A DNA stretch of 27,754 bases from a virus. Position numbers and translations under genes: made by a program. Below are positions 13,073 through 19,615 of the stretch, piece after piece (the first letter of the stretch is position 1; each line of letters opens with the position of its first letter). Location of the stretch: positions 1 through 27,754 of IMG/VR virus record IMGVR_UViG_3300025112_000142; one strand, given 5' to 3'. A model generated the notes under the pieces. The model did not search any database. It saw only the letters and a program-made list of their open reading frames with translations, and had not been told where the DNA came from.

Positions 13073-13432
13073 GTGAATAATGAGATCCAGCAGTTTGACC
13101 GCCTGATACCTAGCTATGAGCTTGCACTGTGCGCCATTGCTGAACTTATGTCGCACCACTATAAGAGCGTGCTAGAAAGCACCTCGATAGGCCCATGCGA
13201 GGGTGGCTATACCGTCGCGGTCAACTGCGAAACCGGCACTGACACGGTGGGCTTCACCCTGCAGGAAGCGCCGTACAAAAGCTATCAGGAAGCGCTAAGC
13301 GCCTTCGGCGCGATGCTAGACGACATTACCGCCCGCTACGAAGGCCGGGCATCATGGAAAGATGAGGAGTGGTGGGACCAGCACCACGAAGACCTCAAAG
13401 CCCGCTACGGCTTTGAGCTGGTGAGCTTCTGA
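13073..13432 (+). CDS. Accessory protein downstream of parG
   Basis: 119 residues, acidic and aromatic-rich: an N-terminal helix (SYELALCAIAELMSHHYKS), a beta-like region (GGYTVAVNCETGTDTVGFTL) and a C-terminal helix with DEEWWDQHHEDLK. It starts with GTG two bases after the parG stop with AAGGG upstream, so it belongs to the partition operon. No family recognised. Confidence 0.65.
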   Translation: MNNEIQQFDRLIPSYELALCAIAELMSHHYKSVLESTSIGPCEGGYTVAVNCETGTDTVGFTLQEAPYKSYQEALSAFGAMLDDITARYEGRASWKDEEWWDQHHEDLKARYGFELVSF

Positions 13433-13448
13433 AAGTGAGCCACACTAA

Positions 13449-13482
13449 AACGCCCACCCGGTGGCTAGACCGGGCGGGCGTT
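13449..13482. other. Long imperfect hairpin after the partition operon
   Basis: AACGCCC-A-CCCGG, 8-nt loop, CCGGG-C-GGGCGTT: 12 pairs with one A/C mismatch. No T-run follows, so it may be a Rho-independent terminator remnant, an mRNA 3' stabiliser or a protein-binding site. Confidence 0.55.
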
Positions 13483-13517
13483 ACGCAACGACATAATACC
13501 AATGGGGATTAGCTATC

Positions 13518-13673
13518 ATGTCAGCAACAGAATATACCACGATTGCACGCACACCGTTAAACCAGCTGCATACGCTGCCGCTGCACCTGCTGTGCGCCTA
13601 CCTATACCAATGCCCAGCCATCAGCCGCCGTGCGCTAGAACGCATCGTGCGTATCCATGAGGAGGTCGTATGA
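13518..13673 (+). CDS. 51-residue small protein
   Basis: Starts MSATEYTTIARTPLNQLHTL and ends with a basic helix (RRALERIVRIHEEVV) that includes the Cys-x-Tyr-x-Tyr-x-Cys stretch LLCAYLYQCPA. GGGGA precedes the ATG, and its stop overlaps the next start as ATGA after a GGAGG box, so the two genes are coupled. Function unknown. Confidence 0.6.
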   Translation: MSATEYTTIARTPLNQLHTLPLHLLCAYLYQCPAISRRALERIVRIHEEVV

Positions 13674-13969
13674 TTAATTACTTCCAAGACAACCCAATGG
13701 AGGCGCTAACGCGCCTCATTAAAGCGGCCCAAGGAGACAGCCACCAAAGCCACCACGTGCGTCGATTCCTGCTTGGTTTGTACAACGCTGAAGAATGGCC
13801 CTTTGAAATGAATCGCCTCAGGGCGCTGGATCGTCAGCTGCAAATGGCCTGCTTTCGGGTGTTAGAGCTTGATGTCGTGACATGTGAGCGTGATATACAC
13901 GAGTACCTGGAAAATGGCGGCACTATTTTTCAGCAATTCTGGCAGCAGGAAAGCGCCAGCAGTGATTGA
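13670..13969 (+). CDS. DUF7673-like protein
   Basis: 99 residues. Residues 12-60 match a small family seen on plasmids and phages: LIKAAQGDSHQSHHVRRFLL, then LYNAEEWPFEMNRLRALDRQ and the MACFRVLELD helix. No enzymatic motif. Follows a GGAGG ribosome site and an ATGA overlap; a terminator follows. The family match is from memory. Confidence 0.6.
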   Translation: MINYFQDNPMEALTRLIKAAQGDSHQSHHVRRFLLGLYNAEEWPFEMNRLRALDRQLQMACFRVLELDVVTCERDIHEYLENGGTIFQQFWQQESASSD

Positions 13970-13988
13970 CCTTTTAGCGGCAAGCAAT

Positions 13989-14014
13989 AGCCCGGCCAAT
14001 GTGCCGGGCTTTTT
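13989..14014 (+). terminator. Intrinsic terminator
   Basis: AGCCCGGC/GCCGGGCT stem (13989-13996, 14003-14010), 6-nt loop, then TTTT. It ends the rightward 12140-13969 block. Confidence 0.9.
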
Positions 14015-14029
14015 CGTCGCAATCAATCA

Positions 14030-14180
14030 GGTTAATGACCTGGCTGTTATCCGAAGGATTTAGATAACGGTATATAAATAACCTGCAACACTGAATGTAT
14101 AAAACTCAAGATAATGACAATAATCTTGAATTTATTACAATAACCGGGAATTTATCACGCTTATCCACCTGCACGACTAA
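14030..14180. other. AT-rich intergenic region with inverted repeat and DnaA-like box
   Basis: No gene. It holds the inverted repeat TCAAGAT...ATCTTGA (14106-14129), a direct repeat GAATTTAT(T/C)A and a near-consensus DnaA box TTATCCACC (14161-14169). It separates converging operons and may be an accessory origin or regulatory element. Confidence 0.4.
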
Positions 14181-14186
14181 CCATCA

Positions 14187-14468
14187 TTAGCCAAGCGATG
14201 ACGCACGTGAACGCCGCTTTCTTACCCGGCCTTGCAGCCGTTCCCACCATTCACCGGGTAGCCAGATCGACACCCAGCGCAATAGCAATTCAGCCCGGCG
14301 TGTGTCCGGGTAATCATCGGGGTAGTGGGTGAAGTCGCTGGCCAGCGCCAGCAGTTGCGCTTTGCCTTGCTGTTCTACGGCATCGTGGGCGGGGTCAAAC
14401 GCGGCATCCAGCAGCACGGCCAACCAAGTGGCCACTTCATCGGCGTTCATTTTGCGGGGGCGGGGCAT
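14187..14468 (-). CDS. Small plasmid/phage protein
   Basis: 93 residues: basic start MPRPRKMNADEVATWLAVLL, a long helix and a WLPGEWWERLQGRVRKRR tail. AGG lies 8 bases before the ATG at 14468; a GTG nine bases upstream is possible. Tryptophan-rich basic ends often mark nucleic-acid binders, but no family is recognised. It lies in the replication region, reading away from the candidate origin. Confidence 0.5.
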   Translation of the reverse strand: MPRPRKMNADEVATWLAVLLDAAFDPAHDAVEQQGKAQLLALASDFTHYPDDYPDTRRAELLLRWVSIWLPGEWWERLQGRVRKRRSRASSLG

Positions 14469-14512
14469 GGCGGGCACCTATTAGCGTGACATATTCCCCA
14501 ATATAGCAGCCG

Positions 14513-14797
14513 CTAATCGCCCCGGAAATTGTTTTTGAGTATCCAATTATCCGGCGTGCCGGTGTTGTCGCGCCGGGCGGCCGCCGCTGCCTGTCGAGAT
14601 CGAGCACGAGCGATCACGCCAATGGCCAAGCGATCCAAGCGGCGGTGGCCAGGGTGTTGCACATAGCCCACCTCGCCACACGTCGCGCAGGCGAAGCGGT
14701 GAAATAGCCCGTTCGTGTAGCCGTGGCCGTGGCAGTCGCGGCAAGCGACGGCCTGCAGCTGGGCGAGCGTTCGGGGGTGGGGTGGCGGTAACCTCAT
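14513..14797 (-). CDS. DnaJ-type zinc-ribbon small protein
   Basis: 94 residues with a CRDCHGHGYTNG and CATCGEVGYV pair (C-x2-C-x-G-x-G followed by C-x2-C), like one half of a DnaJ zinc domain and similar to zinc motifs of some phage Q-family proteins. The C-terminal half is Arg/Ala-rich. The ribosome site is weak. It could be an antiterminator-like or plasmid maintenance protein. Confidence 0.5.
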   Translation of the reverse strand: MRLPPPHPRTLAQLQAVACRDCHGHGYTNGLFHRFACATCGEVGYVQHPGHRRLDRLAIGVIARARSRQAAAAARRDNTGTPDNWILKNNFRGD

Positions 14798-14825
14798 GAG
14801 CTTAGTGTACTGGGGGTTGGGGGTT

Positions 14826-15240
14826 ATGTCGCGGTAGCGACATGCAAGCCGCCCACTGAACTATAAGTAGCAATTATAGCAGCGCGGCGAACGGGCGTTA
14901 GCCCGCCCAGCTATGCGGCACCCCCTCGCCACTGCCAAACGGGGTGTTGGGGTTTAGCGGGGTCCAGGGGTGCAACCCCTGGGACAACCAGCCCGGTAGG
15001 GCTGGGCGTCAGTGTAGAGCGGTTCTGCGCTTGCGCAGGCATTTAAAGCCCTTGACCTTGTGCTCTTAAGAGAGTTTCCGCGCTTGCGCGGGCATTGTGG
15101 ATAAACCCCGCGCTAGTGGGGGTTAGCTGAACCTATTTAATTACATAAGAAGAGCATATTAACGGTGTACAGCTAATTTATTGCCATATCACCTAACTTT
15201 TATTTCAAATCACTTAATTTTACATCTTCAAAGGGGAATC
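14826..15240. other. Candidate replication origin: hairpin cluster, DnaA box, AT-rich tract
   Basis: No convincing gene between 14798 and 15414. Six inverted repeats occur in 266 bp: ATGTCGC/GCGACAT (14826-14843), CTATAA/TTATAG (14861-14879), CCAGGGGT/ACCCCTGG (14964-14982), CCAGCCC/GGGCTGG (14988-15005), CTGCGC/GCGCAG (15025-15038) and CCGCGC/GCGCGG (15078-15091). A perfect DnaA box (TTATCCACA on the minus strand, 15096-15104) follows, then an AT-rich tract (about 15125-15235). Placement downstream of the rep gene matches the IncFII oriR arrangement. An open frame at 15181-15438 on the plus strand has no ribosome site and was not called. Confidence 0.55.
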
Positions 15241-15414
15241 GAATCAGCCGCGAGGGTTTGGCTTTTCGGGGGTGGCGGTGGGCTTAGATCGGGGGGATTT
15301 TGCGCCAGCGGGGCGCTAAAACAGGCGGGGAAACGGGGAAAGGGTAGCACTCAGCCACGGGCTAAGCGCCCGGCGTGGGGCGCTGTGTGGCGTTTTGGGC
15401 GGGGTTGGAGCGGG

Positions 15415-16380
15415 CTAGTGTCGTCGCTGCCGGTCTAACCACTCTTCATACGGCGGGTATTTGATGCGTACCAGCTTGTTAACCTCGGCATAGCTGGCAC
15501 CGGGGTTATTCGTCACTATCTCGGCAAAATACGCGGCGGCTTCGCGGTTATAGCGCCGCTGCAGCTCTTTCTCGTCGTTAACGTCCGGCAGATCCGCTTT
15601 ACCTCGGCGCTGCTTCTGCATCGCCTTGGGGCCGCTGCCTGCCATCGCCAAGCGGCGTCGGGCTTCGGCGGCGTCGTGTGCCTTGGGGTACTGTTCGCGG
15701 TATTTGCGGCGGGCCTTCTTAATGCGGTTGCTGCACCAGTCGCGGAACTCCTTAAACTTCTGGTAGCCCACACGCCCCAGCGCCAGCAGAAAATCGGGGT
15801 TGAGCAGCTTCACGGCAGGCCGCGCTCGCTTCGTGCCGTCGGCTTTCACTTCATGCTGCAAATGCACAGTAAACGCGCCCGCCAGCTTTAAGCGCCGGAA
15901 GGCCCGCCAAAAGCGTTGGCTGGGCTCCGGGGCGTCGGGGGTGCTGCCGGGGGCCAGCAGGCCCGCCACGCGGGCAATTTCCGCACAGCTGCGATGTTTA
16001 AAACCACCATCCGCTAGCGGGGTGCCCACGCGCAGGCTGGCGAACTCGGTAAACTGGATAATCGCAGAAAGCACCAGCGACTCAGCGGCGCGGGCCTCAG
16101 ATCGGTTACAACGGGGGTTGCCGTCAGCGTTGGCCTTGCCGTTCAAATTCGCCAGCGTGGGCAATAGGCCGGGGCTGGTGTAGTAGGCTTTGGCACCGTC
16201 TACCAGCGCTTGCAGTGTGGCGGGTAGCCGCCCCTTTTTAACGGGCTGGCAATAGCGCTCAAACTCGCCTTTAGCGGGGTTATGCCCGCACCGGTTACCG
16301 GTGCCCCACCACTTGCCGTGGTGTTCGTATGGCACGCGCCCCCACGTGAGGGGCTGCGCGTTCTCTGCTGCAGCATCCAT
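15415..16380 (-). CDS. repA: IncFII-type RepA-like replication initiator
   Basis: 321 residues. The middle has the layout of IncFII/IncB-type RepA proteins: a helical SLVLSAIIQFTEFASLRVG, a winged-helix-like HRSCAEIARVAGLL followed by RFWRAFRRLKLAGAFTVHLQ, then LNPDFLLALGRVGYQKFKEF and a very basic helix RIKKARRKYREQ. It would start replication at the origin that lies downstream. The N-terminus (WGRVPYEHHGKWWGTGNRCG) has Cys/His but I do not recognise it. ATG at 16380 chosen; the ribosome site is weak (GAG), consistent with leader-controlled translation. Expression is probably limited by the antisense RNA at 16437-16517 and by a CI operator on its promoter. Confidence 0.55.
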   Translation of the reverse strand: MDAAAENAQPLTWGRVPYEHHGKWWGTGNRCGHNPAKGEFERYCQPVKKGRLPATLQALVDGAKAYYTSPGLLPTLANLNGKANADGNPRCNRSEARAAESLVLSAIIQFTEFASLRVGTPLADGGFKHRSCAEIARVAGLLAPGSTPDAPEPSQRFWRAFRRLKLAGAFTVHLQHEVKADGTKRARPAVKLLNPDFLLALGRVGYQKFKEFRDWCSNRIKKARRKYREQYPKAHDAAEARRRLAMAGSGPKAMQKQRRGKADLPDVNDEKELQRRYNREAAAYFAEIVTNNPGASYAEVNKLVRIKYPPYEEWLDRQRRH

Positions 16381-16436
16381 TTGCAAAATCTCGCTTGAGA
16401 CTTGCCCGCGCCTTGTGCAGCAGTTAAACTCTGAGG

Positions 16437-16517
16437 AGTCGGTTTTGTGCCCCAGCCTTTAAGGTTTGCTGCCCAAAACATCCGAGAAGCCCCAGCGCCA
16501 ACTGGGGCTTTTCTTTT
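16437..16517 (+). ncRNA. CopA/RNAI-like antisense RNA against the rep leader
   Basis: Plus-strand promoter -35 TTGCCC (16402-16407), 17 bp, -10 TAAACT (16425-16430), predicted start near 16437. It ends at a hairpin AAGCCCCAG-CGCCAA-CTGGGGCTT (16487-16510) with T-rich tail. The loop CGCCAA in the antisense and TTGGCG in the rep mRNA is the loop pair known from IncFII/IncB/IncI antisense control. About 80 nt, the size of RNAI/CopA. Antisense to the leader of repA, 107-137 bases upstream of its start. No CGCCAA copy is seen upstream of repA, so IncB-type pseudoknot activation is not supported. Confidence 0.6.
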
Positions 16518-16601
16518 GGGTGTCTATCTAGTTAATTTGTATGTCTTTTTTGCCTTCCAACCAACGCCGTCCGGCGGTGGTCATCAACTCACTGTTTGCC
16601 A

Positions 16602-16642
16602 ATCCTAGCATCCCAAAAGCGTTTTGACACGAACTGTGTTAA
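16602..16642 (-). promoter_or_regulatory. Predicted rep promoter under a CI operator
   Basis: Minus strand: -35 GTGTCA (16625-16630), 17 bp, extended -10 TGC-TAGGAT (-10 at 16602-16607). Operator TTGACAC-GAACT-GTGTTAA (16624-16642) overlaps the -35 box. Bound CI should block rep transcription; start near 16595 gives a leader of about 215 nt carrying the CopA target. Confidence 0.55.
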
Positions 16643-16685
16643 AAAAATTTTTCTCAAAACGCTCCGGGCCTGAGTGAATGCGGGG

Positions 16686-16898
16686 CTAGTGGGGGCCGTG
16701 CTTGCCCGCGCGCTGCAGCTCATGCCCCAGCGCATCGCGCACCATCGCTAGAATCATGTGATTGCCCGCGTGCGGCTCTTCGCCAGTCACCTGCATAAAT
16801 TCCATCATCACATCAATGTTTTGCAGCGTATCGCGCTGGTTAATGCCCACCAGTACGTTAGTGTTATATCGCTGCGTCGTTCCCTGCTGCTCGCTCAT
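16686..16898 (-). CDS. Small protein upstream of rep
   Basis: 70 residues starting MSEQQGTTQRYNTNVLVG with a predicted amphipathic helix (LQNIDVMMEFMQ) and a His/Lys-rich end. GGGAGG lies 8 bases before the ATG, a strong site. Its position upstream of rep is like copB/repA2 in IncFII plasmids, so a copy-number regulator is a guess from context only; I see no helix-turn-helix. Confidence 0.6.
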   Translation of the reverse strand: MSEQQGTTQRYNTNVLVGINQRDTLQNIDVMMEFMQVTGEEPHAGNHMILAMVRDALGHELQRAGKHGPH

Positions 16899-16944
16899 TG
16901 TGTCGCCTCCCCGGCGCGCGTTTGCGCACACCTAAAAACTGTGT

Positions 16945-17213
16945 ATACATACAGCATCATACTACACCGCATGACGCTAATGGAAAATTGCTAAGCGGGT
17001 TTATGCGCCTAAGCGATATGCTCATGGGTTAGTTTACAGAGTTGCGCCATTTGCCAAAATTAAAGGCAGTAGTGTGCTTTTCCTCTCTATAAAACCACGT
17101 TTTCAGCTGAGCGCAAGCATAAATAACCCATTGATATTTATGCAAAAGGGTTAAAAAGCATTGTTATTTTATGGGAAATGATTAGCGCGCAAGCTAATGC
17201 CTTGTTTCAAGCC
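16945..17213. other. AT-rich intergenic region between replication and DGR modules
   Basis: No gene recognised. It has TAACCC (17125-17130) facing GGGTTA (17148-17153) as an inverted repeat, several further GGGTTA elements and low GC content. It could hold promoters or a secondary replication site. Confidence 0.35.
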
Positions 17214-17241
17214 AAAAAAAGCCCCGGCGTTGGCCGGGGCT
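17214..17241 (-). terminator. Intrinsic terminator of the tail/DGR operon
   Basis: On the minus strand, AGCCCCGGC/GCCGGGGCT (17233-17241 and 17220-17228), 4-nt loop, then seven U (17214-17220). Lies just after the stop of the 17265 gene. Confidence 0.92.
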
Positions 17242-17264
17242 ATCTTCGGGCACAAAAAAACCAC

Positions 17265-17900
17265 TCAATCCCACTCAGTCGACCAGTCCAGCGTAAGCGG
17301 ATCAGTCCCCGCCGCTACCGCGTCAACGTGCTGCCCTTCCAGCTCGATCAGCGCGGCGCGGCGTTGGCCGATTTGGCGTAGCGCGGTTTCTACATCCGAT
17401 ACCGGGTGCTGGGCGTGGTGTTTGCCTGCGCTGTCTTTCCAGCTCGCAAACGTGGTCATGCCTGCGTCAGCGGCGGCGGTGAGCGCTTCTTGCATTGCTT
17501 GCCGATTGTCCGCGCTGCCGTCGTAATGTACGCCGTTGAGGGTGACGCCAAGAGCCTCAGCGGCCTTGCGCTGGGCCTTTACCTGCGGCTCCACCTGGGC
17601 GCGGTGGTAGTCGAGCAATTTAGCGGCATCGAAAAACGCGGTGTCGTCGCTTTCAGTTGTGCCGTGCTGCACGTAAACGGCTGCGTCATGGGTGCTCAGG
17701 CCTGCATCTTTAATCGCGTCTAGCCGCTGTTGCTGCTCTGGCGTTAGCGTTAACGGCTCTATCTGCAAATCAGACAAATGCCCGTGCTGGGCAATTAGTT
17801 GCTCAAAGTAGCGGCGGTCGTCTGCGTAGTGTGTGCGCTCAACATCGTTATCGTAAAAGCGTACTTTGTACTGCTTGGGGGTCATATCGTCGCGTAGCAT
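17265..17900 (-). CDS. Tail-fibre-associated protein with DUF4376-like C-terminus
   Basis: 211 residues. The N-terminus (MTPKQYKVRFYDNDVERTHY) resembles short phage tail proteins; the C-terminal 100 residues have the DUF4376 pattern seen in tail-fibre assembly or tail-fibre-linked proteins: LGVTLNGVHYDGSADNRQAM, LTAAADAG, WKDSAGKHH, VSDVETALRQIGQRR, LIELEGQHVDAV. The start at 17900 has GAGG 6 bases upstream and overlaps the 3' end of the reverse transcriptase. It is the last gene of the tail/DGR operon and may help fold or attach the variable tail protein. Confidence 0.65.
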   Translation of the reverse strand: MLRDDMTPKQYKVRFYDNDVERTHYADDRRYFEQLIAQHGHLSDLQIEPLTLTPEQQQRLDAIKDAGLSTHDAAVYVQHGTTESDDTAFFDAAKLLDYHRAQVEPQVKAQRKAAEALGVTLNGVHYDGSADNRQAMQEALTAAADAGMTTFASWKDSAGKHHAQHPVSDVETALRQIGQRRAALIELEGQHVDAVAAGTDPLTLDWSTEWD

Positions 17901-18940
17901 AGTGGCCTCACGTGGAAACGTTGGTTGGTGAAATATATGTAGCGGGTGCGCTGGCAGGCGGTGGTAATGAATCGCTCGCACTCTGCGAGCTGGGCATAGC
18001 TGTACCAGCTGTTAAGCGACTGCAGCGCCTCGTTGGGCGTTAAGCGAAACGCGTGCAGCAGCCGATCAAACGCGCCTAGGCGCTTAATGATCCGGGATTT
18101 AGCTTTAGAGGTTAGCGTGATGCGTGCCGGGGTGATGCGATACCCCAGCGCTTCCAGCCCTTGCTGCGGGCGCAGTGGGCGGATAAAGCATTTGCGGTCT
18201 GGAAAAGTCAGGCGTATTACGTCGCGCCCAAAGGCGCGGACAGCCGCCAGCACATCGCCCGCATGGGCTTTGCCGTCAACGATCATTATGAGATCGTCGG
18301 CATAGCGCACGTAATGCCGCACGCCAAGCCGTCGCTTTATATGCTGATCAATTTCGTTCATTAGCACATTGGCTAACAGTTGAGACGTTAAATTACCCAG
18401 CGGCAAGCCAATATCATTAGGCGAGCTATCGATAATCTTGTCTAAGAGCGCAAGCGTTTTAGCGCAAGTTATCTTTTTCCTTATAATGCCTTTAACAACA
18501 TCGTGATTAATGCTGTAAAAGAACTTTTGAACGTCGGCCTTTATAATCCAGGGGTCGGCGTAATGTCTTGACGCGCTGCGCATGTGCCGCTGAACTTGCC
18601 TTACCGCTTTATGATTGCCTTTGTTTCTTATGCAGGCGTAGCTGTCGTGTATAAACTTGGGCTCGTAAAAATCGCGAAGCGTTTCGTTAATGGCATGCTG
18701 AACAATCTTGTCTCGATACCTGGGGGCATATATCACGCGCTCTTTAGGCTCAAACACCACGAACTCTTCGTAATCTTCGGGCGTGTAATGGCCGGAGGCT
18801 ACTTCACGCCTTAGCCTCTCCAGGTTTTCTGTTTCGTTGGCAGCAAAGCGTATAGCGGCGGCTTTGAATTTCGGGCTAGCGGTTTGGGTTTTGCGGTACG
18901 CGGCGTAAAAATTGGCTTCTGAAACAATGCGCTTAAACAT
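17882..18940 (-). CDS. DGR reverse transcriptase
   Basis: 352 residues. Group-II-like reverse transcriptase with the features of the DGR clade: ERVIYAPRYRDKIVQHAI (motifs 1-2), KADVQKFF with catalytic Asp (about residue 136), IGLPLGNLTSQLLANVLMNE (about 177-196; the GNLTSQ form is characteristic of DGR enzymes) and HYVRYADDLI with the YADD catalytic box (about 213-216). No maturase or endonuclease domain, and a length normal for DGRs. It copies the template-repeat RNA with adenine mutagenesis and delivers the cDNA to the variable repeat. ATG at 18940 chosen because AAGG lies at good distance; an ATG six bases upstream is too close to it. A terminator lies between template repeat and this gene. 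Confidence 0.95.
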   Translation of the reverse strand: MFKRIVSEANFYAAYRKTQTASPKFKAAAIRFAANETENLERLRREVASGHYTPEDYEEFVVFEPKERVIYAPRYRDKIVQHAINETLRDFYEPKFIHDSYACIRNKGNHKAVRQVQRHMRSASRHYADPWIIKADVQKFFYSINHDVVKGIIRKKITCAKTLALLDKIIDSSPNDIGLPLGNLTSQLLANVLMNEIDQHIKRRLGVRHYVRYADDLIMIVDGKAHAGDVLAAVRAFGRDVIRLTFPDRKCFIRPLRPQQGLEALGYRITPARITLTSKAKSRIIKRLGAFDRLLHAFRLTPNEALQSLNSWYSYAQLAECERFITTACQRTRYIYFTNQRFHVRPLCYATI

Positions 18941-18950
18941 TGCCATCCTT

Positions 18951-18988
18951 AAAAAAAGCGAGGGCGCTAATACGATGAGTAGCGCCCT
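18951..18988 (-). terminator. Terminator/attenuator between the template repeat and the RT gene
   Basis: Minus strand: AGGGCGCTA/TAGCGCCCT stem (18980-18988 and 18961-18969), 10-nt loop, then CGC and seven U (18951-18957). It ends 11 bases before the RT start and would give a TR-containing RNA distinct from RT mRNA. Confidence 0.85.
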
Positions 18989-19107
18989 CTTACGGTTTTC
19001 TGCCGAATGAACTTAATCACTGGCAGCAGACAAACACCCCCTTGCAGTGTGTTAAACACCAACATCATCTCTTGCAAGCCGTAACCGACAAGATGGAAAA
19101 ACAGCAG

Positions 19108-19206
19108 GGCGGGCCGCCAACCGATATTGCTATTCGCATTCGACGCGGTATTGCGATCGAAGTTCGCCAAGTCGTCATTGCCACGGTTAGCGCGATTGGA
19201 GGAGTT
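19108..19206 (-). repeat. DGR template repeat (TR)
   Basis: 99 bp, aligned without gaps to the variable repeat at 19640-19738 (constant offset 532). 24 adenines in the sense strand; 11 of them differ in VR and none of the other positions do. The sense strand carries nine Asn codons (AAC/AAT), the classical design that yields many amino acids by A mutagenesis. Its 3' side is the GC-rich GGTTGGCGGCCCGCC. The TR 5' end overlaps the stop codon of the accessory gene. Confidence 0.97.
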
Positions 19207-19564
19207 ACGGCGCTTGCCTGGGCCTGCTAGCAGACTTCATAAATCCTACCAGAATTTTCTTAAGCTCGGTAATTTTTAGATCAATCTGGGAAAAGAACCC
19301 GGCGCTGATATAGCGCTCGTTCCTGCTGAGTCGAAAAAGCGTCACTAAATTATTCATATAAGCTGCCGCCTCTTGAAGCGCCGTCTTGCGTTTACTGGGC
19401 ACCATTTTAGCCAACCCTAGCCGCTCTAACAGATTTACAAAGCAGCCCTTAATATGCGCACAAAGCGCGAACTTTTCGGACTTAGGGTAGTTTTTAAACG
19501 CTGGGTAGACCTGGAAAAATAGCGCTTCTGCTTTCGCATAAAGAATGAGGCTATCACGTTCCAC
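19205..19564 (-). CDS. avd: DGR accessory variability determinant (Avd)
   Basis: 119 residues, basic, four-helix-bundle type: ERDSLILYAKAEALFFQVYP, FALCAHIKGCFVNLLERLGLA (region), TALQEAAAYMNNLVTLFRLSR and FSQIDLKITELKKILVGFMK. This is the Avd family, which forms a barrel that binds the reverse transcriptase and TR RNA. Start chosen at GTG 19562-19564 (AAGGA 8 bases upstream); a longer frame would begin with TTG inside a hairpin. The stop overlaps the TR. It lies between the variable gene and RT, the usual DGR order. Confidence 0.85.
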   Translation of the reverse strand: MERDSLILYAKAEALFFQVYPAFKNYPKSEKFALCAHIKGCFVNLLERLGLAKMVPSKRKTALQEAAAYMNNLVTLFRLSRNERYISAGFFSQIDLKITELKKILVGFMKSASRPRQAP

Positions 19565-19588
19565 TGTGCTTATCCTTACGCTACACGT

Positions 19589-19614
19589 GCGGGTCAAGCC
19601 CGCCCGCTTCGCGG
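19589..19614 (-). other. Hairpins just downstream of VR
   Basis: In sense orientation, CCGC-GAA-GCGG (19614-19604) and GCGGG-CTTGA-CCCGC (19603-19589) follow the target stop codon by 2-12 bases. DGRs such as BPP-1 need a hairpin/cruciform shortly after VR with a GA-rich loop for efficient retrohoming. The first hairpin, 26 bases from VR with a GAA loop, fits that role; its short stem makes this tentative. Confidence 0.55.
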
Positions 19615-19615
19615 A

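Noticed and set aside
15181-15438. Open reading frame on the plus strand over the candidate origin
   Set aside because: No ribosome site, low-complexity Gly/Arg translation, and it runs through the AT-rich tract and into the antisense of repA.
16200-16481. Minus-strand leader frame upstream of repA as a RepY/Tap-type leader peptide
   Set aside because: It continues 180 bases into repA in another frame instead of stopping at its start, and has no ribosome site.
19042-19070. GTGTTAAACAC near TR as another CI operator
   Set aside because: Half-sites are in the opposite order (GTGT then ACAC) and spacing differs from the ACAC-N5-GTGT class.
18967-19170. Short minus-strand frame covering the TR (starts MANFDRNTASNANSN)
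   Set aside because: It is the translation of the template repeat and its 3' flank; the TR is a noncoding template, and no ribosome site is seen.
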